Assembly (NCBI GenBank): GCA_029977705.1
Contig: JAPOKJ010000003.1
Location: 1-64,000 of the forward strand
Reading direction: 5' to 3'
Source of the DNA: Burkholderiales bacterium
Lineage (GTDB): Bacteria; Pseudomonadota; Gammaproteobacteria; Burkholderiales; Burkholderiaceae_E
Length of the DNA: 64,000 nt
Below the pieces are notes generated by a model. It was not told the origin of the DNA. It saw only the letters and a list, made by a program, of their open reading frames with translations, and did not search any database. Of this stretch, positions 57,058-64,000 are shown one piece after another. A program made the translations under genes and the position numbers. The first letter of the stretch is position 1; each line of letters begins with the position of its first letter.

Positions 57058-57825
57058 ATGAACAGCGCCCAGCGCCTGCCGATCGCCGAGATCTGGGTCT
57101 ACCTCTCGGGCAGTCCGCTGCTGGCCCTGATCCTGACGCTGGCCGGCTACCAGCTCGGCCTGCTGGTCTACGAACGAAGCGGCCGTCATCCACTGGCCAA
57201 TCCAGTGGCAATCGCAGTGCTGTGCGTGGCCATCGCCATCAGTGTGCTGGACATGCCTTATGCACGTTATTTCGAAGGCGCCCAGTTCGTCCACTTCCTG
57301 CTTGGCACCGCGACCGTCTCACTGGCGGTGCCGATCTATCGCGGGCTGCGCGCGGTGCCCGATCTGCGCAGCCGCGTCCTGCCGATGGCGGCCGCCCTGC
57401 TCGGCGGGTCCCTCACTTCCATCCTGTCAGCCGTCGCGGTGGCCCGCCTGACTGGGGTCGATACCGCATTGACCCAGGGCCTGTATGCCAAATCGGTGAC
57501 CGCGCCCATCGCCATGGGCGTGGCCGAACGGATTGGCGCTTCACCCACGCTGACAGCGGTGTTTGCGGTCAGCACCGGCGTGCTGGGCGCGGTGCTGGCG
57601 CGCTTCGTGCTGGACCGCTGCGGCAGCCGTGCCTGGTGGCAACGGGGCTTTGCGATCGGGGTCGCCGCACACGGCATCGGTACGTCGCGCGCCTTCAGTG
57701 TCAGCCAGGAGGCCGGCGCCTATGCCAGTCTGGCGATGGGCCTGCATGGCGTGCTCGGCGCCTTGGTGATTCCCTGGCTGATGCCCTGGCTTGTTCCCTG
57801 GCTGCTGCGGGTGTGGCCCGCATGA
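57058..57825 (+). CDS. lrgB: LrgB/CidB-family membrane protein
   Basis: A 255-residue protein with about eight helices. LrgB landmarks are SGSPLLALILTLAGYQLG, FLLGTATVSLAVPIYRG, LYAKSVTAPIAMGVAERIGASPTLTAVFAVSTGVLGAVLA and GFAIGVAAHGIGTSRAF. In plants and bacteria related proteins carry glycolate/pyruvate-type acids or counteract lysis. It pairs with lrgA upstream. Confidence 0.92.
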   Translation: MNSAQRLPIAEIWVYLSGSPLLALILTLAGYQLGLLVYERSGRHPLANPVAIAVLCVAIAISVLDMPYARYFEGAQFVHFLLGTATVSLAVPIYRGLRAVPDLRSRVLPMAAALLGGSLTSILSAVAVARLTGVDTALTQGLYAKSVTAPIAMGVAERIGASPTLTAVFAVSTGVLGAVLARFVLDRCGSRAWWQRGFAIGVAAHGIGTSRAFSVSQEAGAYASLAMGLHGVLGALVIPWLMPWLVPWLLRVWPA

Positions 57826-57850
57826 TCGAATCCTTGGACAAGTTATTTAC

Positions 57851-57862
57851 GGCACACCACAC
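57851..57862. promoter_or_regulatory. Intergenic motif, reversed GTGTGGTGTGCC, site 4
   Basis: GGCACACCACAC lies between the converging lrgB and Bug genes and touches the stop codon of the latter (57862-57864). The outer arm is imperfect here (TTAC instead of GTGC). Its position downstream of both genes argues against a simple operator. Confidence 0.45.
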
Positions 57863-58902
57863 TAGCTCTCGAGCCTGATGTCGAGCTGCTTGAGCAGTGC
57901 GGCAAAAAAGGCAAGATCGCTGTTCAGCTGGGCGGTGAAGCTGGCAGAAGGCACGAAGTCGGGATACAGGCCCAGGCCCTGCATTTTCCGGACCAGCTCA
58001 GGATCCCGGCCTGCCTTTTCGATTTCGGCGTTGAGTTTCTCGACGACCTCGCGCGGCATGTCCCTGGGGCCGAACATGCCGAACCAGCTCCTGGCAAAGA
58101 ATCCCTGCATGTCGATGCCCCGCTCCTCGATGGTGGGCACATCTGGAAATTCGGGATGCCTGCGCCCGCCCAGCGCTGCCACCGCGAAGACCTTGCCGGC
58201 CCGAACCTGCGGCAGGATGAAAGGATCGAAGACCATCGCCACCCGGCCCGAGAGGAGATCGCCGACGCCATCGACGATGCTCTTGTAGGGCACATGCAGG
58301 AGCTTGATGCCCGCCGCCTGCTGAAGCACCTCACCGGTCAGATGGGTGATGGTACCTACACCGGAGCTACCAAAGGCCAGCTTGCCGGGGTTCTCGCGCG
58401 CCAGCTTGAGCAGCTCCGGCCAGGTTTTCGCCGGGATGGCGGGCGACACGGACAGCATGCCCAGCGAGCCCGACAGCTTGGCCACGGCCGTGAAGTCTTT
58501 CAGGGGATCATAGGGCGTCTTGCGGGTCACCGGTGTGATGGCAGCGACGGCCGTGGGCGCCACCATCAAGGTGTAGCCATCGCCCGGCGCGGCCGCCAGC
58601 GCCTGCGCCGCGATGGTGCCCGAGGCGCCCGGGCGATTGTCGATGACGAAGTTCTGTCCGAGGGCTGCGGCGAGTTTTTCGGCCATGAGCCGCGCCGCGT
58701 TGTCGGCCGATCCGCCGGCACTGTAGGGCACCAGCACGCGAACCGGCTTGACCGGATAGGCCGACGGGGACGGGACGGCCTGTGCGCCCGCCTGGCGCGC
58801 GGGCATCAGGCTTGCGGCACTGGCCAGGCCCAGGGCCCCCGTCAGTACATGGCGACGTCCGGCACGCGCCGTGCCGGTGACATTCGCGGAAGAAGGTTTC
58901 AT
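57862..58902 (-). CDS. Bug/TctC-family solute-binding protein
   Basis: A 346-residue binding protein with a Tat-like N-terminus (AGRRHVLTGALGLASAASLMPA) cleaved near AGAQA. Mature landmarks: VRVLVPYSAGGSADNAARL, IDNRPGASGTIAAQAL, LLHVPYKSIVDGVGDLLSGRVAMVFDPF and the end ALLKQLDIRLES. It is directly downstream of a NIPSNAP gene (48-base gap, same strand), so the pair may handle one substrate. Confidence 0.9.
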   Translation of the reverse strand: MKPSSANVTGTARAGRRHVLTGALGLASAASLMPARQAGAQAVPSPSAYPVKPVRVLVPYSAGGSADNAARLMAEKLAAALGQNFVIDNRPGASGTIAAQALAAAPGDGYTLMVAPTAVAAITPVTRKTPYDPLKDFTAVAKLSGSLGMLSVSPAIPAKTWPELLKLARENPGKLAFGSSGVGTITHLTGEVLQQAAGIKLLHVPYKSIVDGVGDLLSGRVAMVFDPFILPQVRAGKVFAVAALGGRRHPEFPDVPTIEERGIDMQGFFARSWFGMFGPRDMPREVVEKLNAEIEKAGRDPELVRKMQGLGLYPDFVPSASFTAQLNSDLAFFAALLKQLDIRLES

Positions 58903-58950
58903 GGGCTCGACTCCCTGTGTTGTCTCAGGACCTTGGGTGGGCACAAGGCG

Positions 58951-59280
58951 CTATTTCATTTTCGAAAAAGCGGTGGGCGCGAGAATGGAGTTCTCCAGGC
59001 GGGCCACGATCGGTCCGTCCTTCTCAGTCTCCGCCCGAGCGGCCAGCCAGGCAGGATCGCTGGCGAACCGGTTCCACTTTTCCTCGCGTTCAGCCAGGCT
59101 CTTCCACTCCAGGATGTAGGTCAACTTGTTGTTGCAGTTTTCACCGATCAGATCGGTGAAGAAGCCCACCGGGCGAATGCCCATCTTCTTCCAGATCTTG
59201 AGGGTGATGGTTTCAAAGCGTTTGTTCAAGGCGGGCAGCCGGCCCGGAACACAGTGGTAGACGCGCATTTCGTAAATCAT
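58951..59280 (-). CDS. NIPSNAP-family protein
   Basis: A 109-residue dimeric alpha-beta barrel (ferredoxin-like) protein: MIYEMRVYHCVPGRLPALNKRFETITL, then GFFTDLIGENCNNKLTYILEWKSLAEREEKW and ILAPTAFSKM. NIPSNAP-domain proteins are monooxygenase-like or regulatory with unknown chemistry. The ATG at 59280 is used rather than a TTG two codons upstream. It is divergent from the Bug-DUF1028-ADH operon across a palindrome-rich gap. Confidence 0.87.
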   Translation of the reverse strand: MIYEMRVYHCVPGRLPALNKRFETITLKIWKKMGIRPVGFFTDLIGENCNNKLTYILEWKSLAEREEKWNRFASDPAWLAARAETEKDGPIVARLENSILAPTAFSKMK

Positions 59281-59462
59281 CGGCAAGTCCTTGAAGAGGG
59301 TGAAAGGCGATCATCGCATTGATCTGCCTCCGGTTTCAACGAATCGCCCGATTCGATTGGGTCGGCACCGCGTCATGTTTCCATGAAACCGGCATCGGTT
59401 CACCGGTTCGAGCCGGTTCTGGTGCAAGATCGCCGGATTCGACACAGCGCCAGGAGATCGGC
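59281..59462. promoter_or_regulatory. Palindrome-rich divergent promoter gap
   Basis: Three perfect inverted repeats in 182 bases: CGAATC-GCCC-GATTCG (59340-59355), GTTTC-CAT-GAAAC (59377-59389) and ACCGG-TTCGAG-CCGGT (59402-59417). They probably include operators for the NIPSNAP-Bug and Bug-DUF1028-ADH units; no regulator gene lies nearby. Confidence 0.6.
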
Positions 59463-60461
59463 ATGAGGGGGACTTTGCTCAAACGCTTCGCTCGGCACAG
59501 GCTTTGGGCCTGCCTGCCCTGGCTCTTCCTGCTGGTCTTGGCCCCGGCTACCGCCTTCTCCCAGGCCTGGCCCAGCCGCGCCATCACGCTGGTGTCGCCC
59601 TTTCCTGCCGGCGGCATCACTGACCTGTTGTCGCGCATCGTGGCCGAGGAGCTGAGCAAGTCCCTGGGCCAGAACGTGGTGGTCGAGAACCGGCTCGGCG
59701 CCAGCGGCGCGGTGGCGCTCACCTCGGTCGCCAAGGCCCCTGCCGATGGCTATACCCTGGTGATGGGCGGGAGCGCCCCCACCGCGATCGTGCCGGCCCT
59801 GAACCGCAGCGTCAGCTACGGCCCCAAGGACTTCGAGGCCATCGGCTACGTGGCCGGTCTGCCGATCGTGCTGGTGGTCCACCCCTCGGTGCAGGGCAGC
59901 AACCTCAAGGAATTCCTGGACTACGTGAAGGCGCACCAGGGCAGCCTCAACTGCGCCCACCACGGGGTGGGCTCGGGCAACCACCTGGCCTGCCTGCGCT
60001 TTGCCAAGATGATCGGCGTGCAGATGGCCGATGTCGGCTACAAGGGCGCGCCTCCGCTGAACATCGATCTGCTGGCCAATCGCGTGCAACTGTATTTCGG
60101 CACGCTGCCCACCCAGATCCAGTATGTGCGCGCTGGGCAGATGAAGGCCATCGGCATGGCCTCGCCACGCCGTGCCCCCTTTGCCCCAGAAATCCCGACC
60201 CTCGAGGAGCAGGGCCTGAAAGGCCTGAACCTGGACAGCTGGAATGCCCTGTACGCCCCGGCCGGCACGCCCAAGGCCATCATCGAGCGCCTGAACAGCG
60301 AACTGAACAAGATCCTGGCCAAGCCGGAGGTGCGCAAGCGCATCGAGGCCACCGGCTCGACCCTGAATCCCGGCAGCCCTGCCGATCTGGAGAAGCTGAC
60401 GATGGAGGAGCACAGCCTTTATCGTCGCATCGCCACCGAAGCCAATATCAAGATGGAGTAA
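59463..60461 (+). CDS. Bug/TctC-family solute-binding protein
   Basis: A 332-residue binding protein with a Sec signal (LWACLPWLFLLVLAPATAFS). Mature landmarks: AITLVSPFPAGGITDLLSRIV, VENRLGASGAVAL, DVGYKGAPPLNIDLLANRVQLYFGT and the end TEANIKME. It is the first gene of a tight operon (five bases to the next gene). The start follows CAGGAGATCGGC. The ligand is probably the substrate of the DUF1028/ADH pair; not identifiable. Confidence 0.92.
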   Translation: MRGTLLKRFARHRLWACLPWLFLLVLAPATAFSQAWPSRAITLVSPFPAGGITDLLSRIVAEELSKSLGQNVVVENRLGASGAVALTSVAKAPADGYTLVMGGSAPTAIVPALNRSVSYGPKDFEAIGYVAGLPIVLVVHPSVQGSNLKEFLDYVKAHQGSLNCAHHGVGSGNHLACLRFAKMIGVQMADVGYKGAPPLNIDLLANRVQLYFGTLPTQIQYVRAGQMKAIGMASPRRAPFAPEIPTLEEQGLKGLNLDSWNALYAPAGTPKAIIERLNSELNKILAKPEVRKRIEATGSTLNPGSPADLEKLTMEEHSLYRRIATEANIKME

Positions 60462-60466
60462 ACCCG

Positions 60467-61201
60467 ATGACGTTTTCGATTGTCGCGCGCTGCCCGCGTA
60501 CCGGCCAGTTCGGCACCGCCGTGGCCACCTATTCCCCCAATGTCGGCGCGCGCTGTCCGATCGTGGTCCCGCAGCGTGGCGCCGCCTGCCTGCAGGCCGT
60601 GGCCAATCCGGTGCTGCTGCCCCTGGCGCGCGAGCTGCTGGCCCGCGGCCTGTCGGCGCACAAGGTGATTGCCGAGTTGCTCAGCAGCGATCCGACCCCG
60701 GAGCGGCGCCAGTTCCTGGTGGTCGACATCTATGGCAATGCCCATGCCGTCACTGGCGAAACCAATCCGAAGTGGTGCGGCCACCATGTGGGCAAGGGCT
60801 ATGCTGCCGCCGGCAATGTGCTGGCCGGTGAGCAGGTGGTCAAGGCGATGGCTCAGGCCTTCGAGGCCGCTGCAGAGCAGTCCCTGGCCGAGCGCCTGGT
60901 GCGGGCCGTCGAAGCCGGACGTGACGCGGGCGGCCAGCCGGAGGGGCAGAATTCGGCAGCGCTGCAGGTCTACGGCGCACATACCTTCCCGATCGTCGAC
61001 CTGCGTGTCGACCTGCACGATGAGCCGGAGGCCGAACTGCGCCGCCTGTGGAACTGGTGGGAGCCGATGGTGCCTTACTATGTCGATCGCGCCTACGAGA
61101 GCACCATCCCGCGCTGGTGGCAGTGGCGCATGGACCATGTACCGGGCTGGGTGGCCCGCCATCTGCGCAAGCAAAACGACAGCAGCAAAGGAGACGTCTG
61201 A
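60467..61201 (+). CDS. DUF1028 family protein
   Basis: A 244-residue protein of the DUF1028 family, recognised by the start MTFSIVARCPRTGQFGTAVATYSPNVGARCP and the blocks GAACLQAVANP, GETNPKWCGHHVGKGYAAAGNVLAGEQVV and YGAHTFPIVDLRVDLHD. The fold resembles N-terminal-nucleophile hydrolases, with a conserved region around Thr/Ser of MTFSI. Function is unknown, though members often sit beside binding-protein and amidase genes. Its stop TGA overlaps the ADH start by one base (TGATG). Confidence 0.9.
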   Translation: MTFSIVARCPRTGQFGTAVATYSPNVGARCPIVVPQRGAACLQAVANPVLLPLARELLARGLSAHKVIAELLSSDPTPERRQFLVVDIYGNAHAVTGETNPKWCGHHVGKGYAAAGNVLAGEQVVKAMAQAFEAAAEQSLAERLVRAVEAGRDAGGQPEGQNSAALQVYGAHTFPIVDLRVDLHDEPEAELRRLWNWWEPMVPYYVDRAYESTIPRWWQWRMDHVPGWVARHLRKQNDSSKGDV

Positions 61202-62259
61202 TGAAATACACCTGTTATTGCCTGACCCGCAACCACGCGCCCCTGGAGCGCTGCGAGGCGGAAGTGCCTACGCCCAAGGGCGATGAAGTCCTGGTGCGCA
61301 TGACCGCCGCCGGCGTCTGCCACAGCGACATCCACATCTGGGAGGGCGAGTACGACATCGGCGGTGGCAAGAAGATGAACCTGCGCGACCGCGGCATCAA
61401 GCTGCCTTTGACCATGGGTCATGAGATCGCCGGTGAGGTGGTCGCGGTCGGTCCCGACGTCAAGGACACGGCGATCGGCAAGTCGGTGGTGGTCTATCCC
61501 TGGATCGGCTGCGGCAAGTGCCCGACCTGCCTGCGTGACGAGGAGAACTACTGCCTGAATACCCGCTCGATGGGCGTGTTCCAGGAAGGCGGCTATGCCC
61601 AGTACGTGCTGGTGCCGCGGTCCAAGTACTGTGTCGACATGGGCGGGCTGGATCCGGCCCAGACAGCGCCGCTGGCCTGCTCGGGCGTGACTACCTACAG
61701 CGCGATCAAGAAGTTCGGACCGGCGATCAAGGATGAAGCCGTGGTCATCATGGGCGCGGGCGGCCTGGGACACATGGCGATCGCGATGCTCAAGGCGATG
61801 GATGCCAAGGGGGCGATCGTGGTCGACATCGATCCGGCCAAGCGCACGGCCGCCCTCGAGGCGGGCGCCCTGCAGGCCATCGATGGCACGGCGCCGGACG
61901 CCGCCCAGCAGATCCTGAATGCGACCGGCGGCGGTGCCCGCATGGTGCTCGACCTGGTTGGCGCACCGGCCACCGTGAACCTGGGCCTGGCGGTGGCCAC
62001 CAAGGGCACCGACATCGTCATCGTCGGCCTGTTCGGTGGCGAAGTGACGGTACCGATCCCCTACCTGCCCCTGCGCCCGATCGGCCTGCGCGGCAGCTAC
62101 GTGGGCAATCTCAAGGAATTGCGCGAACTGGTGGCGCTTGCGCTTGCCGGCAAGCTCAAACCGGTGAAGGTGACGCGTCGTCCGCTCGATGAGGCCAACG
62201 ATGCCTTGATGAGCCTGAAAGACGGCAAGGTGGTGGGACGGGTGGTGCTGGTGCCGTAA
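61201..62259 (+). CDS. Zinc-dependent alcohol dehydrogenase (MDR)
   Basis: A 352-residue zinc MDR enzyme. Catalytic zinc residues are in AAGVCHSDIHIWEGEYD and MGHEIAGEV, structural cysteines in CGKCPTCLRDEENYC, and cofactor motif IMGAGGLGHMAIAML. It resembles the alcohol dehydrogenases that act on hydroxy acids or aldehydes beside Bug genes. It is the last gene of the Bug-DUF1028-ADH operon. Substrate not assignable. Confidence 0.93.
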   Translation: MKYTCYCLTRNHAPLERCEAEVPTPKGDEVLVRMTAAGVCHSDIHIWEGEYDIGGGKKMNLRDRGIKLPLTMGHEIAGEVVAVGPDVKDTAIGKSVVVYPWIGCGKCPTCLRDEENYCLNTRSMGVFQEGGYAQYVLVPRSKYCVDMGGLDPAQTAPLACSGVTTYSAIKKFGPAIKDEAVVIMGAGGLGHMAIAMLKAMDAKGAIVVDIDPAKRTAALEAGALQAIDGTAPDAAQQILNATGGGARMVLDLVGAPATVNLGLAVATKGTDIVIVGLFGGEVTVPIPYLPLRPIGLRGSYVGNLKELRELVALALAGKLKPVKVTRRPLDEANDALMSLKDGKVVGRVVLVP

Positions 62260-62264
62260 ACCAG

Positions 62265-62356
62265 GCGTGGGCCCCCACGCGCTGCGCGGCGGGGCCTCTG
62301 CTTGGGGAAGGACCGCAAAACCTCTCGCGGGCACGACAGGTCTTGCGGATCTTCCC
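62265..62356. terminator. Two hairpins between convergent ADH and TMEM165 genes
   Basis: First GCGTGG-GCCC-CCACGC (62265-62280). Then a 19-base imperfect inverted repeat, arms 62305-62323 and 62338-62356, with three mismatched positions. The right arm ends at the stop of the TMEM165-like gene and contains the dispersed repeat also found at 9230-9252. Possible bidirectional terminator. Confidence 0.5.
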
Positions 62357-62931
62357 TAGAACCCGAGCGCCTTGCCGGCACCGAGCAAGGTGGCGACACC
62401 GAGCACGGCAAAGATCACCGCCGCCACGCGATGCACCAGCGTCACAGGCATGCGGTGTGCGATGCGGTCACCCAGCAGCACGGCGGGCGCGTTGGCAATC
62501 ATCATGCCCAGCGTCGTGCCGGCCACCACCGGTAAAAAGGCCTTGTACTGCGCCGCCAGCGCGACGGTGGCGATCTGGGTCTTGTCGCCCATTTCGGCAA
62601 TGAAGAAAGCCACCAGCGTGGTGCCGAAGACACCGAAGCGGTCCATCCGTGCGTCGCCCTCCTCGAATTTGTCCGGGATCAGCGTCCACAAGGCCATCGC
62701 GATGAAGCCCAGGCCGAGGATCCAGCGCAACCAGACCGGTCCGATCACCGTGGTGATCCAGGCGCCCAGGGCTCCGGCAAAGGCATGGTTGGCCAGGGTC
62801 GCGATCAGGATGCCGGCGATGATCGGCCAGGGCCTGCGAAAGCGGGCCGCCAGGATGAAGGCCAGCAACTGCGTCTTGTCGCCGATCTCGGCGAGAGCCA
62901 CGATGCCGGTGGCGATGAGAAAGGCTTCCAG
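62356..62931 (-). CDS. TMEM165/GDT1-family (UPF0016) cation transporter
   Basis: A 191-residue membrane protein with six helices in two repeats, each with the E-x-G-D-K-T motif (AEIGDKTQLLAF and AEMGDKTQIATVA). This family moves Mn2+ or Ca2+, often exporting Mn2+. The homologous N-terminus (EAFLIATGIVALAEIGD) begins with a CTG codon at 62931; a GTG at 62901 would drop ten conserved residues. No ATG fits, so a CTG start is likely. It ends facing the ADH gene, and follows the CDF gene by 11 bases on the minus strand. Confidence 0.82.
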   Translation of the reverse strand: MEAFLIATGIVALAEIGDKTQLLAFILAARFRRPWPIIAGILIATLANHAFAGALGAWITTVIGPVWLRWILGLGFIAMALWTLIPDKFEEGDARMDRFGVFGTTLVAFFIAEMGDKTQIATVALAAQYKAFLPVVAGTTLGMMIANAPAVLLGDRIAHRMPVTLVHRVAAVIFAVLGVATLLGAGKALGF

Positions 62932-62942
62932 GAGGCCCCCGC

Positions 62943-63911
62943 TCAGGCTGGCGATTGACGGGGCAGCGGCGGCGGCTGGTGGTCCAGGTCCGGACGCTTC
63001 CAGGGATCGACGTGGGTCATCAGGTTGAGCACCCGGTGACGCTGCATCACACGGTTGCGGGCCTCGACCGCGATATCGTGGCCCGCCTCCACGGAGATCT
63101 CGGCATCGACCTCGAGATGGGCATCGACCACGATCATGTCGCCCATCTTGCGGGTACGCACATCATGGACCTGGATCACGCCGGACGTGCCGGCCAGGGT
63201 TTCACGGATGGCGGCCACCTCGGCCTCGTCCACGGCACGGTCCATCAGGTCGTGCATGGCGTCCCAGCCGAAGGACCAGCCCATCCGGGCCACCATGAAA
63301 CCGACAATGATGGCAGCGATCGGGTCGAGGATCGGATAACCCAGCAGGTTGCCCGCGATCCCGATGCCCACGACCAGGGATGAGGCGGCATCGCTTCGTG
63401 CATGCCAGGCATTGGCCACCAGCATGCTGGACTTGACCTTCTTGGCCACGTTCAGCATGTAGCGGAAAAGCGCCTCCTTGACCACCAGCGCTGCGCCCGC
63501 CACCCACAGGGCACTGGCGTGCACCGCCTGCACCTTGTCGGGTGATTCCAGCTTCAGGAACGCCGACCACAGCATGCCGATGCCCACGGCCAGCAGCAAC
63601 AGCCCGAGCACGAGCGAGGCCGCCGTCTCGAAGCGCTGATGGCCGTAGGGGTGGTCTTCGTCGGCATCCTTGCGGCTCTGGCTGCCGGCCAGCAGGACCA
63701 CGAAGTCGGAGAACAGGTCGGAGAGGGAATGGATGCCGTCGGCAATCAGGCCTTGCGAGCGTGACCAGATGCCGATGACGATCTGGACGCTGGCAAGCAG
63801 CAGGTTGACGATCACGCTGACCCAGGTGCTGCGCGAGGCCGCTGCCGCCCGCTGTGCCGGGGTGAAGGGGCTGTCCTCGGGGTCTTCGGGGAAGTCGGCG
63901 GCGTCCATCAT
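62943..63911 (-). CDS. Cation diffusion facilitator (CDF) efflux transporter
   Basis: A 322-residue protein with six helices and a C-terminal metallochaperone-like domain. Metal-site HxxxD pairs are in ADGIHSLSDLFSDFVVL and NAWHARSDAASSLVVG. The C-terminal domain holds KMGDMIVVDAHLEVDAEISVEAGHDIA. It exports Zn2+, Fe2+, Mn2+ or Co2+ by proton exchange. Two consecutive ATGs (63911, 63908) are possible. It is upstream of the TMEM165-like gene, 11 bases apart, likely co-transcribed, so a joint divalent-metal (perhaps Mn2+) export unit is inferred. The 89 bases beyond show no gene except a possible start at the right edge. Confidence 0.93.
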   Translation of the reverse strand: MMDAADFPEDPEDSPFTPAQRAAAASRSTWVSVIVNLLLASVQIVIGIWSRSQGLIADGIHSLSDLFSDFVVLLAGSQSRKDADEDHPYGHQRFETAASLVLGLLLLAVGIGMLWSAFLKLESPDKVQAVHASALWVAGAALVVKEALFRYMLNVAKKVKSSMLVANAWHARSDAASSLVVGIGIAGNLLGYPILDPIAAIIVGFMVARMGWSFGWDAMHDLMDRAVDEAEVAAIRETLAGTSGVIQVHDVRTRKMGDMIVVDAHLEVDAEISVEAGHDIAVEARNRVMQRHRVLNLMTHVDPWKRPDLDHQPPPLPRQSPA

Positions 63912-64000
63912 CGTATTATCGCACCCGGCGTGCGTTCACGGCGCAAGCCGCCAACCCTCACCGCCCTTGCCTCCGGACCCGTCCCCTGCCGCCATGCCGC

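Noticed and set aside
63912-64000. A manganese (yybP-ykoY) riboswitch before the CDF gene
   Set aside because: Only 89 bases are available and no conserved riboswitch core is visible.

Overview
This window is high-GC DNA (about two-thirds G+C by eye) with about 60 densely packed genes. Gene content suggests a metabolically versatile betaproteobacterium of the order Burkholderiales. The main clues are seven separate Bug/TctC-type periplasmic solute-binding proteins, a protocatechuate 4,5-cleavage (pmd/lig) operon in the Comamonas-like order, an acnD-prpF pair, and many small catabolic clusters. The genus cannot be fixed from the sequence alone. I see no rRNA, tRNA, CRISPR array, insertion sequence or phage gene, so this reads as chromosomal, aromatic/organic-acid-oriented territory.

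Layout. 0-8 kb: a partial alpha/beta-hydrolase fused to a SnoaL-like domain, a secreted TIMP/NTR-like protein, a DMT-family permease, a YbaK-type deacylase, a lipoprotein esterase, and acnD-prpF of the methylcitrate cycle. 8-26 kb: a rhodanese, an SDR, a D-aminoacylase-like amidohydrolase, an overlapping transglutaminase/TlpA pair, an M28-like protein with degenerate metal ligands, a cysteine-dioxygenase-like cupin, an enoyl-CoA hydratase, a diguanylate cyclase, an epoxide hydrolase, a racemase-S4-slyX operon, and a LysR regulator divergent from an SbtA-type bicarbonate transporter. A remnant of a LigI-like hydrolase lies between an epimerase-like gene and the LysR gene.

26-35 kb: an SDR and a polyamine-deacetylase-like gene, then the operon ligJ-ligK-ligI-(tannase-like lipoprotein)-ligA-ligB-ligC. 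Together these take protocatechuate through ring opening, dehydrogenation to 2-pyrone-4,6-dicarboxylate, hydrolysis, hydration and aldol cleavage to pyruvate and oxaloacetate. A convergent Bug protein follows. The tautomerase (LigU), a dedicated permease and a regulator are not in the operon.

35-46 kb: an MDR reductase and an aldo/keto reductase diverge from a gap with operator-like palindromes. A secreted S53 peptidase diverges from an M20 peptidase across an AT-rich gap. Two paralogous TauD/TfdA oxygenases flank an IclR regulator and a perfect operator palindrome, with another Bug gene in the cluster. 46-64 kb: a fatty-acid desaturase, YgiQ, a Bug protein, a large unknown lipoprotein with a clear terminator, frmA, an ABC exporter, a PhyH oxygenase, lrgA-lrgB, two divergent Bug-centred clusters (Bug-NIPSNAP and Bug-DUF1028-alcohol dehydrogenase), and a probable divalent-metal export pair (CDF and TMEM165/GDT1).

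The most promising leads are the TauD/IclR/Bug cluster, the tannase-family lipoprotein that has lost both signature cysteines and sits in the protocatechuate operon, the M28-like protein without canonical zinc ligands, a 12-bp intergenic motif found four times, and the LigI-like gene remnant. No computation was run; all family assignments are from motif recognition.
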